DNA of 64,000 nucleotides from Spirochaeta cellobiosiphila DSM 17781. Lineage in GTDB: Bacteria > Spirochaetota > Spirochaetia > DSM-17781. The notes under the pieces are model-generated. The model ran no database searches. It was given only the letters and a program-made list of their open reading frames with translations, and was not told where the DNA came from. Every line of letters begins with the position of its first letter. The first letter of the stretch is position 1. The DNA is taken from assembly GCF_000426705.1 (NCBI RefSeq), contig NZ_KE384558.1, positions 130,866-194,865 of the forward strand, read 5' to 3'. Of the stretch, positions 37,781 to 47,721 are shown in pieces. The position numbers and the translations under genes were made by a program.

Positions 37781-38259
37781 AGTTGTTTGACCAAATCCTT
37801 TGTCCACTGACGTTCTTTATCAGATATAAAGGTTGAGGCTACCACCTTTTCTGAAGTATTACATATAAGATCAGATAAATCGTCTTGAAGATCGGAAATC
37901 ATTTTTTCCCTTTCAAGTTTCGCTCTTTCATGACCTTCCTGAATAATGGCTGAAGCTTCTGCTTCTGCCTTTTTAGCCAGTTCTTGTTTTAGCTTTTCTG
38001 CATCTTGACGAGTGTTAAGCAAGATCTTGTCTGCTTCTTCGTTCGCCTTCTTTATTATTTCATCTCTTTCAGATTCAATCTCTCCCAGTCTCTTCTCAAT
38101 CTGCGCTGTTTTATCAACTGCTGATGAGATGTATTGTTCCCTTTTGTTGAGGTTATCCAACACAACAGGAAGAGCAAACTTACTCATAATAAAGAATAGA
38201 ATGGCAAAACTAATCCAAGTCCATATGGCCAATCCCGGTTCTAAAGCAAATAAATCCAT
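37777..38259 (-). CDS. atpF: Fo ATP synthase b subunit
   Basis: 160 aa. One N-terminal membrane helix ('IWTWISFAILFFIMSKFALP') followed by a long charged helix with 'ADKILLNTRQDAEKLKQEL'-type heptads. It forms the peripheral stalk. Follows atpE by 9 nt. Confidence 0.93.
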   Translation of the reverse strand: MDLFALEPGLAIWTWISFAILFFIMSKFALPVVLDNLNKREQYISSAVDKTAQIEKRLGEIESERDEIIKKANEEADKILLNTRQDAEKLKQELAKKAEAEASAIIQEGHERAKLEREKMISDLQDDLSDLICNTSEKVVASTFISDKERQWTKDLVKQL

Positions 38260-38268
38260 AGAACACCC

Positions 38269-38499
38269 TTATCCCATAAAGATAACGAGTAAGGCTATGA
38301 TAGCACCAAAGAAAGCTAACCCTTCAACCAATGCTGCTACAAGGAACATGTTTGTTCTGATGTCTTTCTTTTCCTGTGGTTGTCGGGCTATAGCTTCAAG
38401 AGCCTTACTTCCTACCAAACCAATACCGATTCCACCACCACCGATGGCTAATCCAGCTCCAATAACAGCAATTGCCTTAGCTAATAATGTTAAATCCAT
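38269..38499 (-). CDS. atpE: Fo ATP synthase c subunit
   Basis: 76 aa, two membrane helices joined by the polar loop 'ARQPQ'. The ion-carrying Glu is residue 59 in 'AALVEGLAFFG'. At positions that bind Na+ in Na+-type rings (Gln in helix 1, Ser-Thr after the Glu), this protein has Ile and Gly-Leu, so a proton-coupled ring is predicted. Confidence 0.95.
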   Translation of the reverse strand: MDLTLLAKAIAVIGAGLAIGGGGIGIGLVGSKALEAIARQPQEKKDIRTNMFLVAALVEGLAFFGAIIALLVIFMG

Positions 38500-38528
38500 T
38501 TAATTTCCTCCCTAATAAACAATTTGTC

Positions 38529-39371
38529 TTAGTGCTCACTCGCCATTGCGATAAAAATGCAGCTAAGCAAAGTAAAAACAAAGGCTTGAAGCACCGCTAT
38601 CAAGACCTCAAGTGTATATGTAAAGACCGCAAAGGGTACGGATATAAACCCAAAGAATGGGTTAATAACAAAGATCAAAACAAGAAAGGACAGTATAGCC
38701 ATATGTCCGGCAAACATATTGGCAAATAACCGAAGTCCTAAAACTAATGATCTGGTAAAAATACTGATAAACTCTAAGACAGCGACAAAGATCCCTACGG
38801 CAAAAGGAGACCCTTCCGGATACAGATTGGTAAAAAACTTTTTAATACCCAAATGTCTTATTCCATCAATAAAAGTAATGAAGAGGATAGGAATAGCCAT
38901 CATCATTGCCACATTAATATTCCCTGTCGCTGTTTTGAAGGCTGGTATCAATCCCAGGATATTTAAGATCAAGAGGTAAACGAATAAGGTGATGAAAAAG
39001 GGTAACCATTTCTTTCCCTTTTCTTCTCCCATAATTGGATATACCATATCATCCCTAACAAAGAGCACCAGGTATTCCATAGTCAGTGTTAACTTCTTAG
39101 GTTTCATATCGTTTTTTTTAGCAAGTAGAAGAAAGAACAGGGAAGCCAGGAAGACTCCAATAATCAGCATCAGTTGATGCACAGACAGGTTATTTGGTAG
39201 GTGAATGGTAGGTAGAAAGGGGAATATATCCCATTCATGACCATCCAAGATATGTTTGAATAAGGTCTCTGAGACACCTTCACCTTGTTCCTGAGCGAAT
39301 AGAGAAGACCCCATTAGCATCATCAAGAACAGCAAAGGAAGTTTATGATATCCTTTAAGTTTAGCTATCAT
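38529..39371 (-). CDS. atpB: Fo ATP synthase a subunit
   Basis: 280 aa from the ATG at 39371, preceded by AGGTGAGG; the frame can be extended four codons to a GTG inside that site. The N-terminus looks like a cleavable signal peptide ('LPLLFLMMLMGSSLFAQ'), as in several other Gram-negative groups. The essential half-channel Arg lies in 'LGLRLFANMFAGH'. First gene of the operon; no atpI precedes it. No clear promoter was identified in 39372-39613. Confidence 0.93.
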   Translation of the reverse strand: MIAKLKGYHKLPLLFLMMLMGSSLFAQEQGEGVSETLFKHILDGHEWDIFPFLPTIHLPNNLSVHQLMLIIGVFLASLFFLLLAKKNDMKPKKLTLTMEYLVLFVRDDMVYPIMGEEKGKKWLPFFITLFVYLLILNILGLIPAFKTATGNINVAMMMAIPILFITFIDGIRHLGIKKFFTNLYPEGSPFAVGIFVAVLEFISIFTRSLVLGLRLFANMFAGHMAILSFLVLIFVINPFFGFISVPFAVFTYTLEVLIAVLQAFVFTLLSCIFIAMASEH

Positions 39372-39622
39372 TTGATTCCTCACCTATTTAAGTTACTAAA
39401 ACTTTAGTTTTTTGGCATACCTAAGTCAATGAAAAAGAATTGTTTGTCCAGTAATGGGTGAAAATGGCTACAATAGAAGTTAATGTACAGATATTTCCTA
39501 GATTGAACACTTCATAATTTATTGCCTATTGTATCAGAGTTGTCATACCATATACTATGCATATCTAATGAATTTTAATATTTGACTCTTCTAGTTGTTG
39601 AGTTAAGAAGTGAGTGAAGCAC

Positions 39623-40381
39623 ATGGCAAAGTCCAATTCATATCAACAGCCTTATCTATCAGATCCTGAAGAAGTAATGGAAGAAATTTATTTTAAAGTC
39701 CCTCCTAAGAAAGAAAAAGGGGAGTCCTTTCAAGAGTGGTCTGGATATCAGCCCGATTGTACTTTAGAAGATCCTCATGAATGTCAATTTGTTCCCTTGC
39801 AGACGGCTAATATAAAAACAAATAAATTGTATAAGGATATTGAGCATGAAGGTGACAGATGGGCTCGTTTAGCCTGTGAAGTAGCTTTAGAATCTGTTAA
39901 AAATTCTGGTGGTCCTTTTGGTGCGGCAATTTTGCAGGTTGATGAAGAGACCAATCGTATCATTCGCTATTGGACTAATCACAATCAGGTTACCCGTACC
40001 TATGATCCCTCAGCTCATGCCGAAGTGATGACTATCCGAAGTGCCTGTCACTCTTTAGGCGTCTTTGATTTAGGTCATATTGACAAAAAAGAATCCCAAC
40101 TGGAACAACCTGGTGCGCTCTCTTATTGTGTGATTTATTCTAGTTGTGAACCCTGTCCTATGTGCTATTCTGCTGTTTCCTGGGCACGAATTCCTGTTCT
40201 ATGTTTTGCTGCTACCCGATTTGATGCTGCTGTACAGGGGGTCAATTTTTCAGACGAAGAATTGTATAACGAATTAGAACAGTCCTACATAGAAAGGGAA
40301 CGTACATGCTGCCAATGCACTACTGATAACTCTCTTGATGCCTTTAACTTATGGAAAAGAACCGCAAAAGTTCCTTATTAG
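39623..40381 (+). CDS. Guanine-deaminase-like nucleobase/nucleoside deaminase with N-terminal extension
   Basis: 252 aa from the ATG at 39623 (a GTG three codons earlier is possible). The cytidine/deoxycytidylate deaminase fold is in residues about 80-250: zinc ligands in 'PSAHAEVMTIRSACHSLG' and 'SSCEPCPMCYSAVSWARI'. 'SGGPFGAAIL' and 'NQVTRTYDPSAHAE' match guanine deaminases of the GuaD type most closely. The first 75 residues are an acidic extension not usual for the family (typical length about 155). It would turn guanine into xanthine. Confidence 0.75.
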   Translation: MAKSNSYQQPYLSDPEEVMEEIYFKVPPKKEKGESFQEWSGYQPDCTLEDPHECQFVPLQTANIKTNKLYKDIEHEGDRWARLACEVALESVKNSGGPFGAAILQVDEETNRIIRYWTNHNQVTRTYDPSAHAEVMTIRSACHSLGVFDLGHIDKKESQLEQPGALSYCVIYSSCEPCPMCYSAVSWARIPVLCFAATRFDAAVQGVNFSDEELYNELEQSYIERERTCCQCTTDNSLDAFNLWKRTAKVPY

Positions 40382-40490
40382 AACCTTGGATACAGACCTG
40401 GTATGTAACAATATTGTAGATAATTTCGTTATATGTGATGTATAATGGGTAAAGTAACACAATAAAAAATGAAAGCTTAAGGGTGATCAA

Positions 40491-41795
40491 ATGAATATAG
40501 CTATATTTACGGATGCATTCTATCCTCAGATAAATGGGGTTGTCACTTCGACTATGAGTCTTGCTGAGAATATGATTGCTCGAGGGCATGTAGTGTATAT
40601 CGTTGCCCCTTTATTTAAGCTCAAAGATGAATTTTGTCATCCTGATATTAAAGTCATTCGTCTACCTTCTTTACCAGCCTCTTTTTATGATGACTTTCGA
40701 TGGACGACAGTCTTTAGTTATTCTACATACCGCAAATTAAGGAAGAATAAAGTAGATATAGTTCATTTTATGACTCCCATTTTTGTTTCCTATCTAGGGA
40801 TAAAAATTGGTAGAATGTTAAAGGTTCCTGTTATTGGGACTTATCATACCTTCATTGGTGATCCCACTTATTTTAAACATTTATTTCATGGGCCTATTCG
40901 TATAGATGAGCATGTTGCTTGGGATTATGCCAATCTCTATTACAATGCGGCTGACTATGTTACAGCACCTACTGAAAAAGCTGTACAAATTATTAAGGAC
41001 CATGGTTGTACACCCCCTTCTATGGCTATATCAAATGGTATTGATTTGTCTATCTTTGATAATTCAAAATCTGAAGAATTCAAAAAAAAGTATAATCTGG
41101 GAAGCCATGTCATACTTTATGTTGGCAGGGTAGCCTATGAAAAGAATATATCAGAATTAATAAAAGCCCTTGTCCTCCTTAAAAGTGAAGTCCCTGATGC
41201 TCAACTTTTGATTATTGGAGATGGTCCGCAACGGGAAGATTTCCAAGTTGAAGCTAAAGGCTTGTGTCCTGATGATTCTATTATATTTACAGGGGCTATA
41301 CCTCATGATGATTTAGTAAAGAGTGGTGTTTTTCGATGCTGTCAATGTTTTGCTACAGCTTCAAAAACGGAAACACAGGGTATTACCATTCTTGAAGCTC
41401 AGGCTAATGGCCTTGTACCTGTTTGTGCTGCGGCAGGTGGCTTGATTGACTTAATAGATAATGGTGTTAATGGCTTTTTATGCGATCCTGATGACCCGGA
41501 AGAAATGGCCGATAGACTTGTTGATATTTTATTGGAACGTGTTGATGTAAAACTAATGAGTCAAAAGACTTATGATTCTACAAAAGAGCATCATATGGAT
41601 CATGTTATTGATATTTGGGAAGAGTTGTATACAGATCTTATCACCCGCAATCACGAAGGAACCTTACCGAAGAAAGATTATCTCCATCTCAAATCCATTG
41701 TCAAAATTATTGGACATTTTCAGGTGGATCTTAAATACATTTATAATAAATATGTGAAGTGGGGCTTAAATAAGAGTAAAATAGGAAAGGAGTAA
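40491..41795 (+). CDS. GT4-family glycosyltransferase (diacylglycerol glucosyltransferase-like)
   Basis: 434 aa. GT-B fold with N-terminal 'IFTDAFYPQINGVVTS' and donor-binding 'KTETQGITILEAQANGLVPV' (E-x7-E motif), typical of GT4 alpha-glycosyltransferases. The 'FYPQINGVV' start and 'GTYHTFIGDP' resemble 1,2-diacylglycerol 3-glucosyltransferases making membrane glycolipids. No membrane helix; it would bind the inner membrane surface. Ribosome site AAGGGTG before the ATG. Confidence 0.8.
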   Translation: MNIAIFTDAFYPQINGVVTSTMSLAENMIARGHVVYIVAPLFKLKDEFCHPDIKVIRLPSLPASFYDDFRWTTVFSYSTYRKLRKNKVDIVHFMTPIFVSYLGIKIGRMLKVPVIGTYHTFIGDPTYFKHLFHGPIRIDEHVAWDYANLYYNAADYVTAPTEKAVQIIKDHGCTPPSMAISNGIDLSIFDNSKSEEFKKKYNLGSHVILYVGRVAYEKNISELIKALVLLKSEVPDAQLLIIGDGPQREDFQVEAKGLCPDDSIIFTGAIPHDDLVKSGVFRCCQCFATASKTETQGITILEAQANGLVPVCAAAGGLIDLIDNGVNGFLCDPDDPEEMADRLVDILLERVDVKLMSQKTYDSTKEHHMDHVIDIWEELYTDLITRNHEGTLPKKDYLHLKSIVKIIGHFQVDLKYIYNKYVKWGLNKSKIGKE

Positions 41796-41806
41796 CCCTT
41801 TCCTAT
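41781..41806. terminator. Hairpin between converging glycosyltransferase and tetR genes
   Basis: Arms ATAGGAAAGG and CCTTTCCTAT pair perfectly around a 6-nt loop; the hairpin includes the glycosyltransferase stop codon. No clear U-tract follows, so it is moderately supported as a two-way terminator. Confidence 0.5.
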
Positions 41807-41821
41807 CTCCTTCATTAAATT

Positions 41822-42418
41822 TTAAAATCCATACTGAATGAGATTTTTTATATCTTCATCACTAGGTGTTCTTTCCACAAACGCCCAACTTTCCCTAATC
41901 AATAGGGTGGCGATTCCCTGTATTCGGGAGATAAGAAATAAAGGTGTCAACTCACAGGGGATAAATTCATTTAAAGTTCCTGTTTCTTTTATTTTACTGA
42001 ACAATGGCTTGTACAGTACATAGGATCTCAGGGTTTCTTGCAGGTTCTCATGTTCACTTTCAAGTAGGTGCTCTCTCTTTTGAGTGTCCTGAAAGAGAGC
42101 ATATAGGACTTCTGGATTAGCTAGGAAAAATTTAATGTAGTATACAGCAATGTGAAGCAACTGTTCCCGATTATCCATATCATTCAGTAACATTTGTTCC
42201 AATTCTGTGTGTAAGTCCTCTATGGCTATTGTTACAATAGCTGTAATCAAGTCTTCTTTGCTTTGAAAATGTTTGTACACGGCCATGGGAGTTACCCCAA
42301 TAAGGTACGCTAATTGTCGTAGGGAAAAATTCTCTACAGATGTTTGACGTAGCAAATTACGTCCTTCCCTTATAAGGGTATTAGACAAGTCACCATGATG
42401 GTATTTTTTCTTTTTCAT
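41822..42418 (-). CDS. TetR-family regulator
   Basis: 198 aa. N-terminal HTH near residues 25-50 ('FSLRQLAYLIGVTPMAVYKHF') typical of TetR/AcrR, then a helical ligand/dimer domain with 'TPLFLISRIQGIATLLI'. It faces the glycosyltransferase gene tail to tail. Target and ligand unknown. Confidence 0.85.
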   Translation of the reverse strand: MKKKKYHHGDLSNTLIREGRNLLRQTSVENFSLRQLAYLIGVTPMAVYKHFQSKEDLITAIVTIAIEDLHTELEQMLLNDMDNREQLLHIAVYYIKFFLANPEVLYALFQDTQKREHLLESEHENLQETLRSYVLYKPLFSKIKETGTLNEFIPCELTPLFLISRIQGIATLLIRESWAFVERTPSDEDIKNLIQYGF

Positions 42419-42503
42419 ACTATTCCCAATCTATAAGTAAAAGTTTCTATAGTTCACGTTCTTTGATTTTTGATAGTATTTAAATGGAATTTATTAAAAT
42501 CAA

Positions 42504-42530
42504 GGCTATCCCATATCATTTGAGATAGCC
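42504..42530 (-). terminator. Terminator after the coiled-coil exported protein gene
   Basis: On the minus strand GGCTATCTC pairs with GGGATAGCC (one G-T pair) around a 9-nt loop, followed by a T-rich stretch (TTGATTTTAAT). Confidence 0.6.
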
Positions 42531-42538
42531 CCACATTT

Positions 42539-43135
42539 TTAGTTAGCAGGTTGAGGCTTATCCATTCCTTCACGAAGTTGTGCTAAACGTGAATCAAGAT
42601 CAGTTAATTTGCCTTCAATTTCACTTAACCTTGTTTGTGTTGTTGAGATTTCCTCTTGAAGACTAGTTATAGTCTCATTGTTCTGACTAATTAACATATT
42701 ACGTCTATTATTATCTGCATCAATTGATGCCATTTCTTCTTTGTCTTTTGCTACCTGAGCTGTGAGAGATTTTTTTTCATTGCGAAGTAACCATCTTACA
42801 CTAAGTAATTCAGATCTGGATTTCTCCATATCAGCTAAAGCACCTTTATCTGGTGTCTGCTCCATGATATCAAGAAGTTCCTTGTTAATGGATTCTGCAT
42901 AGGCTAAAGAATCCTCTATCTCAGAAAGTCGTGACTCACTGGATGATATTCTACTCTCCAATTCTGTTTTACGGTTATTATTTTTATCAATGTAATACTG
43001 ATGATTATCATTTGTTACCTTCAGCTGGTCTATTTGTGCCTGGGTATTACTGATATCCACTGTATCGGTTGACTGAGCAAAGCTTAGGGAAGCTACAAAA
43101 CCAATGATTCCTAATATGAGGACAAGATTTCTCAT
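42539..43135 (-). CDS. Exported coiled-coil protein
   Basis: 198 aa. Signal peptide of about 20 residues ('LVLILGIIGFVASLSFAQ'). The rest is almost entirely heptad coiled coil (residues about 27-190) with repeated 'LESRISSSESRLSEIEDS'-like segments and 'IEGKLTDLDSRLAQLREG'. It may form a periplasmic rod or scaffold; no family recognised. Ribosome site AGGAG precedes the ATG, and a terminator follows, so it is a single-gene unit. Confidence 0.65.
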   Translation of the reverse strand: MRNLVLILGIIGFVASLSFAQSTDTVDISNTQAQIDQLKVTNDNHQYYIDKNNNRKTELESRISSSESRLSEIEDSLAYAESINKELLDIMEQTPDKGALADMEKSRSELLSVRWLLRNEKKSLTAQVAKDKEEMASIDADNNRRNMLISQNNETITSLQEEISTTQTRLSEIEGKLTDLDSRLAQLREGMDKPQPAN

Positions 43136-43258
43136 CTTAGATTTACTCCTGTATTTTATGTTGAGTTCAGGATAACAAGATTACTATGGATTCGTAAATA
43201 GGTCGACCGTTTCTTTAGCACATGTGGTCATATATTTCTATGTTTTTTTCTGTACCTA

Positions 43259-44938
43259 TTAAAAAAGTCCTGTAATTCTTCCTTTTTCGTCTATATCAAT
43301 CAATTCTGCTGATGGAACTTTGGGGAGTCCCGGCATTGTCATGATATTCCCAGCTTTGACCACAATAAATCCAGCTCCTGTAGATGGTGTTATCTCGGTA
43401 ACTTTTAAAGTAAAATGTGATGGTCTCCCTAATAGGCTAGGATCATCAGATATAGAGTTTTGTGTTTTTGCCATACAAATGGGGAGTTGCCCCCAGGCAT
43501 TCTTTTCTATAGTCTTTATTTGGTTTAAAGCTTGATTGGTATAAGATACGTCTTCAGCTCCATATATTTCTTTGGCAATTTTTTCAATCTTGTCTCTAAC
43601 GGACATGTCTAAGGGGTAGAGATAGGTAAAGTTATTCTCCTGCTCTTCCATCGCTTTCAAAACTTCCAGGGCCAAATCTTTGCCCCCATCACCACCCCGT
43701 TCCCAAACATGGGTAGCCGCACAGGGAACGCCTAATTCGTCACAGGTTTGTTTTATCAGGGCATATTCCGCTTCAGAGGTTTGTGACATTTTATTCACGG
43801 AAACCACTAATGGCACTTTGAAGCTCCGCAAGTTTTCAATATGTTTAACCATATTTTCTAACCCTTTTTTTAACGCTTCCACATCAGGTTCTCCTAAGGA
43901 TTCTTTCCTTTTACCTCCATGCATTTTTAATGCAACAGCTGTTGTTACAAGAACCACACAATCTGGCTTAAGATCCGCTATACGGCATTTTATGTTAAAG
44001 AACTTTTCTGCACCCAGGTCAGCTCCAAAACCTGCTTCTGTTACCACATAGTCCCCGTATTTTAAGGCTGTCTTCGTGGCAATAATACTATTGCAGCCGT
44101 GGGCAATATTGGCAAAGGGGCCTCCATGAATAACAGCAGGAGTATGTTCCAGGGTCTGAACAAGATTAGGCTTGATGGCTTCCTTCAATAAGGCTGTCAT
44201 AGCTCCATGAACCTTAAGTTGTTTAGCAAAAACAGGTTGTCTGTCATAAGTGTAACCAATAAGAATATTACCAATTCTTGTTTTTAGATCGATCAAATCG
44301 GAAGCTAGGCAAACAATGGCCATTACTTCAGAAGCTACGGTAATCATAAATCCGTCTTCTCTGGGGATACCGTTTGCGGGGCCTCCCAGCCCCACAATAA
44401 TATTCCTTAATGCACGGTCATTCATATCTACAGCTCTTTTCCATGTAAGCCTTGTAGGATCAATACCTAATTCGTTTCCGAATTTAATATGATTGTCTAT
44501 GGTAGCTGATAGTAAGTTATGGGCACTTCCTATCGCATGAATATCTCCGTTGAAATGAAGGTTTATTTCTTCCATGGGAAGGACTTGGGCATAACCACCT
44601 CCGGCAGCTCCTCCTTTGATTCCAAATACAGGCCCAAGAGAGGGCTCTCTTAATGCAATGACGCATTGTTTTCCCAGTTGATTCAGCCCCATTCCCAGAC
44701 CAACAGACACTGTTGATTTCCCTTCTCCTGCTGGTGTTGGGGTGATGGCTGTTGTTAAAATGAGTTTTCCCTTCTTGTGAGAATCAAAATCTTTAATAGC
44801 CTCTAAATTTATTTTACCCCGGTACTTACCATAATTTTCCAGATATTCTTCTGGAAGATTCATGTGAGAAGCGATATCGTTAATAACTTCCATTTTTGTT
44901 GATTGGGCTATTTCTATATCCGATTTTACCGTCCCCAT
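43259..44938 (-). CDS. fhs: Formate--tetrahydrofolate ligase
   Basis: 559 aa, normal length. P-loop '[16 protein letters not shown]' near residue 67, '[22 protein letters not shown]' region, '[14 protein letters not shown]' and '[14 protein letters not shown]' are family signatures. It makes 10-formyl-THF from formate, THF and ATP. Its ATG overlaps the SDR stop by one base. Confidence 0.97.
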   Translation of the reverse strand: MGTVKSDIEIAQSTKMEVINDIASHMNLPEEYLENYGKYRGKINLEAIKDFDSHKKGKLILTTAITPTPAGEGKSTVSVGLGMGLNQLGKQCVIALREPSLGPVFGIKGGAAGGGYAQVLPMEEINLHFNGDIHAIGSAHNLLSATIDNHIKFGNELGIDPTRLTWKRAVDMNDRALRNIIVGLGGPANGIPREDGFMITVASEVMAIVCLASDLIDLKTRIGNILIGYTYDRQPVFAKQLKVHGAMTALLKEAIKPNLVQTLEHTPAVIHGGPFANIAHGCNSIIATKTALKYGDYVVTEAGFGADLGAEKFFNIKCRIADLKPDCVVLVTTAVALKMHGGKRKESLGEPDVEALKKGLENMVKHIENLRSFKVPLVVSVNKMSQTSEAEYALIKQTCDELGVPCAATHVWERGGDGGKDLALEVLKAMEEQENNFTYLYPLDMSVRDKIEKIAKEIYGAEDVSYTNQALNQIKTIEKNAWGQLPICMAKTQNSISDDPSLLGRPSHFTLKVTEITPSTGAGFIVVKAGNIMTMPGLPKVPSAELIDIDEKGRITGLF

Positions 44939-45732
44939 TATTGTTTGGCTCCTTTTCTATGTACTATTGTTCCTGAGGCTTGACAATTTGGCATGACTGT
45001 AAGCTCGGTGATTTGAACATGAGTAGGGCGTGTTAGCACAAATTCTACCGTATCAGCTATGTCTTGGGCATAGAGAGGTTCTATATCTTTATAGACATTA
45101 TCTGCTTTATCCTTGTCTCCTTTGAATCTAACAACAGAGAACTCTGTTTCTACAAGCCCTGGTCGTATATTACAAACCCTTAAAGGGGTGTCTACCGTAT
45201 CAATTCTAAGTCCGTCTGACAGAAACCCAACTGCTGACTTGGTTCCACAATAAACGGCTCCTCCGGGATAAGCCTGAATACCTGCTGTAGAACCTATATT
45301 AATAACCTGTGGATAGGAGGAGGATTGAAGCATGAAAGGAACAAAGTATCTGGTCATATACAAAAGACCCTTAACATTGGTATCGATCATTTGTTCCCAG
45401 TCATCAATATTACCTTCCTGGAGTTTATCTGTTCCCCTAGCTAAACCGGCGTTATTAACGAGTATATCCAGACTTTGCTTGGAATCTATGATCTGCTTTG
45501 CTATTCCTTCCACTTCATCCTTGTGTCTGATATCTGCTACATAAGTGTCTACATTAATAGAATACTTTTTCATGAGGGAGGCAGCTAATGTCTTGATTTT
45601 GTCTTCCCGACGAGCCATTAGTATAAGGTTGACTCCTGAAGCGGCTAATGTTTGGGCAATGCTTTCTCCAATGCCTGCACTAGCTCCTGTTATTAATGCT
45701 CGACAGCCTGTAAGCTCTCTTGTTTTTCCCAT
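44938..45732 (-). CDS. Short-chain dehydrogenase/reductase
   Basis: 264 aa from the ATG at 45732, with AAGGAA upstream; an upstream in-frame start adds 17 residues without a ribosome site. Classical SDR: '[15 protein letters not shown]', 'NNAGLARG', catalytic '[21 protein letters not shown]' (Ser...YxxxK, given as its position near 140-160). '[16 protein letters not shown]' resembles YdfG-type serine/3-hydroxy-acid dehydrogenases. Co-transcribed with fhs; the link is unclear. Confidence 0.85.
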   Translation of the reverse strand: MGKTRELTGCRALITGASAGIGESIAQTLAASGVNLILMARREDKIKTLAASLMKKYSINVDTYVADIRHKDEVEGIAKQIIDSKQSLDILVNNAGLARGTDKLQEGNIDDWEQMIDTNVKGLLYMTRYFVPFMLQSSSYPQVINIGSTAGIQAYPGGAVYCGTKSAVGFLSDGLRIDTVDTPLRVCNIRPGLVETEFSVVRFKGDKDKADNVYKDIEPLYAQDIADTVEFVLTRPTHVQITELTVMPNCQASGTIVHRKGAKQ

Positions 45733-45773
45733 AGATATGTTCCTTAGTTTTGTATATGTGTTTATAAGACAAA

Positions 45774-45792
45774 GAGCCGGCAAAACCGGCTC
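45774..45792 (-). terminator. Terminator after the aldo/keto reductase gene
   Basis: GAGCCGG and CCGGCTC arms with a 5-nt loop, followed on the minus strand by TTTGT. It separates the aldo/keto reductase gene from the SDR-fhs pair. Confidence 0.7.
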
Positions 45793-45798
45793 ATTTTA

Positions 45799-46620
45799 TT
45801 AAAAATCAAAATTTTCAGGATCAGGACCTAATCTGAGTCCTTCCATTGATTTGAGTAATTTCAAATCTTCTGTAGACAACTCTTTATCAGGAATGACAAA
45901 GTTATCCCTGATTCTCTGGGGATTGGTGGATTTAACCAGAGCCACATTTCCTTGTTGCCATTGCCATAGAATGGCCAATTGAGCAACCGTCATGTCATTC
46001 TTAGCTGCTACTTCCTGAGCAATGGCACTTTGAAAAATTCGTCCCTGCATAAGAGGTCCCCATGATTCTATCTGGATGTTTCTGCTTTTACAGTATTCCT
46101 GTAATTGGTATTGGGGAAATTGAGGATGAAGTTCTACCTGATTTACCATAGGAACAATGTTAGTTGTTTTCAGCAATTCTTCCAATTGCAGGGGGGTAAA
46201 ATTAGAGACCCCAATGCTTTTAATTCTACCTTCATTATACAGTTCTTCCATGGCCAGCCAAGTCTCTGGAGAAGCCTGTTTAGGCCAATGAATCAAATAC
46301 AAGTCCAAGTAATCAGTACCCAAACGTTCCAGGGACTCTCGAAAGGCTTTCTTTGTGTGTTCATAGCCCTGATCTGTATTCCATACTTTACTGACTAAAA
46401 AGATATCTTCCCTGGGAACTCCAGATTCTCTTATACCTTGTCCTACGCCTTTTTCATTTTTATATAATGAGGCTGTATCAATGTGTCTGTACCCTGCTTC
46501 CAAGGCTACCCGGACGGCAGTGGTTGATTCCTTTCCGTCTTTAATCAGATAAGTTCCCAATCCTAAACGGGGGATCTTTACGCCATTTGCTAATGTGTAA
46601 GTATTGTCTCTCATAACCAT
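45799..46620 (-). CDS. Aldo/keto reductase
   Basis: 273 aa. 'LGLGTYLI', 'GYRHIDTASLYKNE' with catalytic Asp and Tyr, 'FLVSKVWN' with Lys and 'YLIHWP' with His complete the tetrad. The bacterial 2,5-diketo-gluconate reductase/methylglyoxal reductase type is closest; 'SIGVSNFTP' and 'NQVELHPQFPQ' are typical. Uses NADPH by family; substrate unknown. The start could be the first or third codon. Confidence 0.9.
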   Translation of the reverse strand: MVMRDNTYTLANGVKIPRLGLGTYLIKDGKESTTAVRVALEAGYRHIDTASLYKNEKGVGQGIRESGVPREDIFLVSKVWNTDQGYEHTKKAFRESLERLGTDYLDLYLIHWPKQASPETWLAMEELYNEGRIKSIGVSNFTPLQLEELLKTTNIVPMVNQVELHPQFPQYQLQEYCKSRNIQIESWGPLMQGRIFQSAIAQEVAAKNDMTVAQLAILWQWQQGNVALVKSTNPQRIRDNFVIPDKELSTEDLKLLKSMEGLRLGPDPENFDF

Positions 46621-46654
46621 AAAGGTAGGCCTATTTAGGGACCTACGTCAAATA

Positions 46655-47674
46655 CTATCCTTTTAGGCATTCTATAAATCGATCAATCTCTTCTTTCGGT
46701 GTGGCCCAAGAGCATACCAGCCTAATACTCCAGTTCTGATCATCAATCTTTTCCCAACGGAAGAACTCAAATTCTTTTTCCATTTTTTCTATCACAGGAA
46801 GAGGGAAAATAGGGAAAATCTGGTTCGTATAGGAGGTAAACTGCATAGAATAACCTAGTTGATTAATCTGCTCCTGAAGCTTTGATGCCATTTTATTGGC
46901 ATGTTCTGCTAATTCCAGGTACAGATTATTTTGGAACAAAGTTAAGAACTGTAGACCAATAATTCGCCCTTTGGCCAACATGGCTCCCCGTTGTTTGATG
47001 AGATAACGGAACTCCTCTCTCACTCCGGGGTGACTAAGAAACAAGGCTTCCCCCAGTAAGGCTCCATTCTTAGTTCCTCCAAAGTAAAAGGCATCACTAT
47101 ATTCGGCTAAATCCTTCAGGGTCACGTCATTATGAGAGGAAGCAAGAGCTGAACCTAATCGTGCTCCATCAACGAATAAGTATAAGCCCTTAGCTTGGCA
47201 GTAATGATGAATATCTAATAATTCGGAACGGGAATACAATGTTCCCATTTCCGTAGGCTGGGATATATAAACAAGCTTAGGTTTTACCATATGCTCAAAA
47301 TAATGTTCTTCCATAATATCTTCTATTTGATCGGGATAGATCTTACCGTCTCGAGGGGCTCTGGTAAGGATTTTATGCCCTGTGGCTTCAATAGCTCCTG
47401 TCTCATGGGTATAAATGTGTCCTGAATCTGCACTAATGACAGCTTCATGAGGACGGAGAAAGGATGAGATAACTAATAGATTGGTTAAGGTTCCACCAGC
47501 AATAAAGTGTACATCTCCCTCTTGGGTCTGTGCTTCCTTCTTCAACAGTTGAGCTGCTTCTTCACAGTAGGGATCTTCCCCATAACCGGGGGCTTGCACA
47601 TAGTTAGTATCGACTAAGGCTTGAAGGATGGAGGGATGTGCCCCTTCGGAGTAATCATTCTTAAAACTATACAT
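46655..47674 (-). CDS. Low-specificity L-threonine aldolase-like PLP enzyme
   Basis: 339 aa, fold-type I PLP enzyme. 'GYGEDPYCEEAAQLL', 'HIYTHETGAIEATGHKI', 'LFVDGARLGSAL' and the PLP-binding Lys in 'FGGTKNGALLGEAL' match bacterial threonine aldolases. It cleaves threonine or allo-threonine to glycine and acetaldehyde. It diverges from phnF with a 72-78 bp gap holding a candidate operator. Confidence 0.88.
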   Translation of the reverse strand: MYSFKNDYSEGAHPSILQALVDTNYVQAPGYGEDPYCEEAAQLLKKEAQTQEGDVHFIAGGTLTNLLVISSFLRPHEAVISADSGHIYTHETGAIEATGHKILTRAPRDGKIYPDQIEDIMEEHYFEHMVKPKLVYISQPTEMGTLYSRSELLDIHHYCQAKGLYLFVDGARLGSALASSHNDVTLKDLAEYSDAFYFGGTKNGALLGEALFLSHPGVREEFRYLIKQRGAMLAKGRIIGLQFLTLFQNNLYLELAEHANKMASKLQEQINQLGYSMQFTSYTNQIFPIFPLPVIEKMEKEFEFFRWEKIDDQNWSIRLVCSWATPKEEIDRFIECLKG

Positions 47675-47721
47675 GTTTCTATCATGTCAGAAATCTCAAA
47701 AAAGACAAAGACCTCATAGAG

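Noticed and set aside
38269-38499. Na+-translocating ATP synthase
   Set aside because: Although a Na+/H+ antiporter is in the operon, the c subunit lacks the Gln and Ser-Thr Na+ ligands.
38012-38503. 163-codon plus-strand frame over atpE/atpF
   Set aside because: It is antisense to two well-supported ATP synthase genes and its translation has no recognisable domain.
39372-39622. Purine riboswitch before the guanine-deaminase-like gene
   Set aside because: I looked for the conserved three-way junction and loop segments and did not find them; the region shows only weak promoter-like hexamers.
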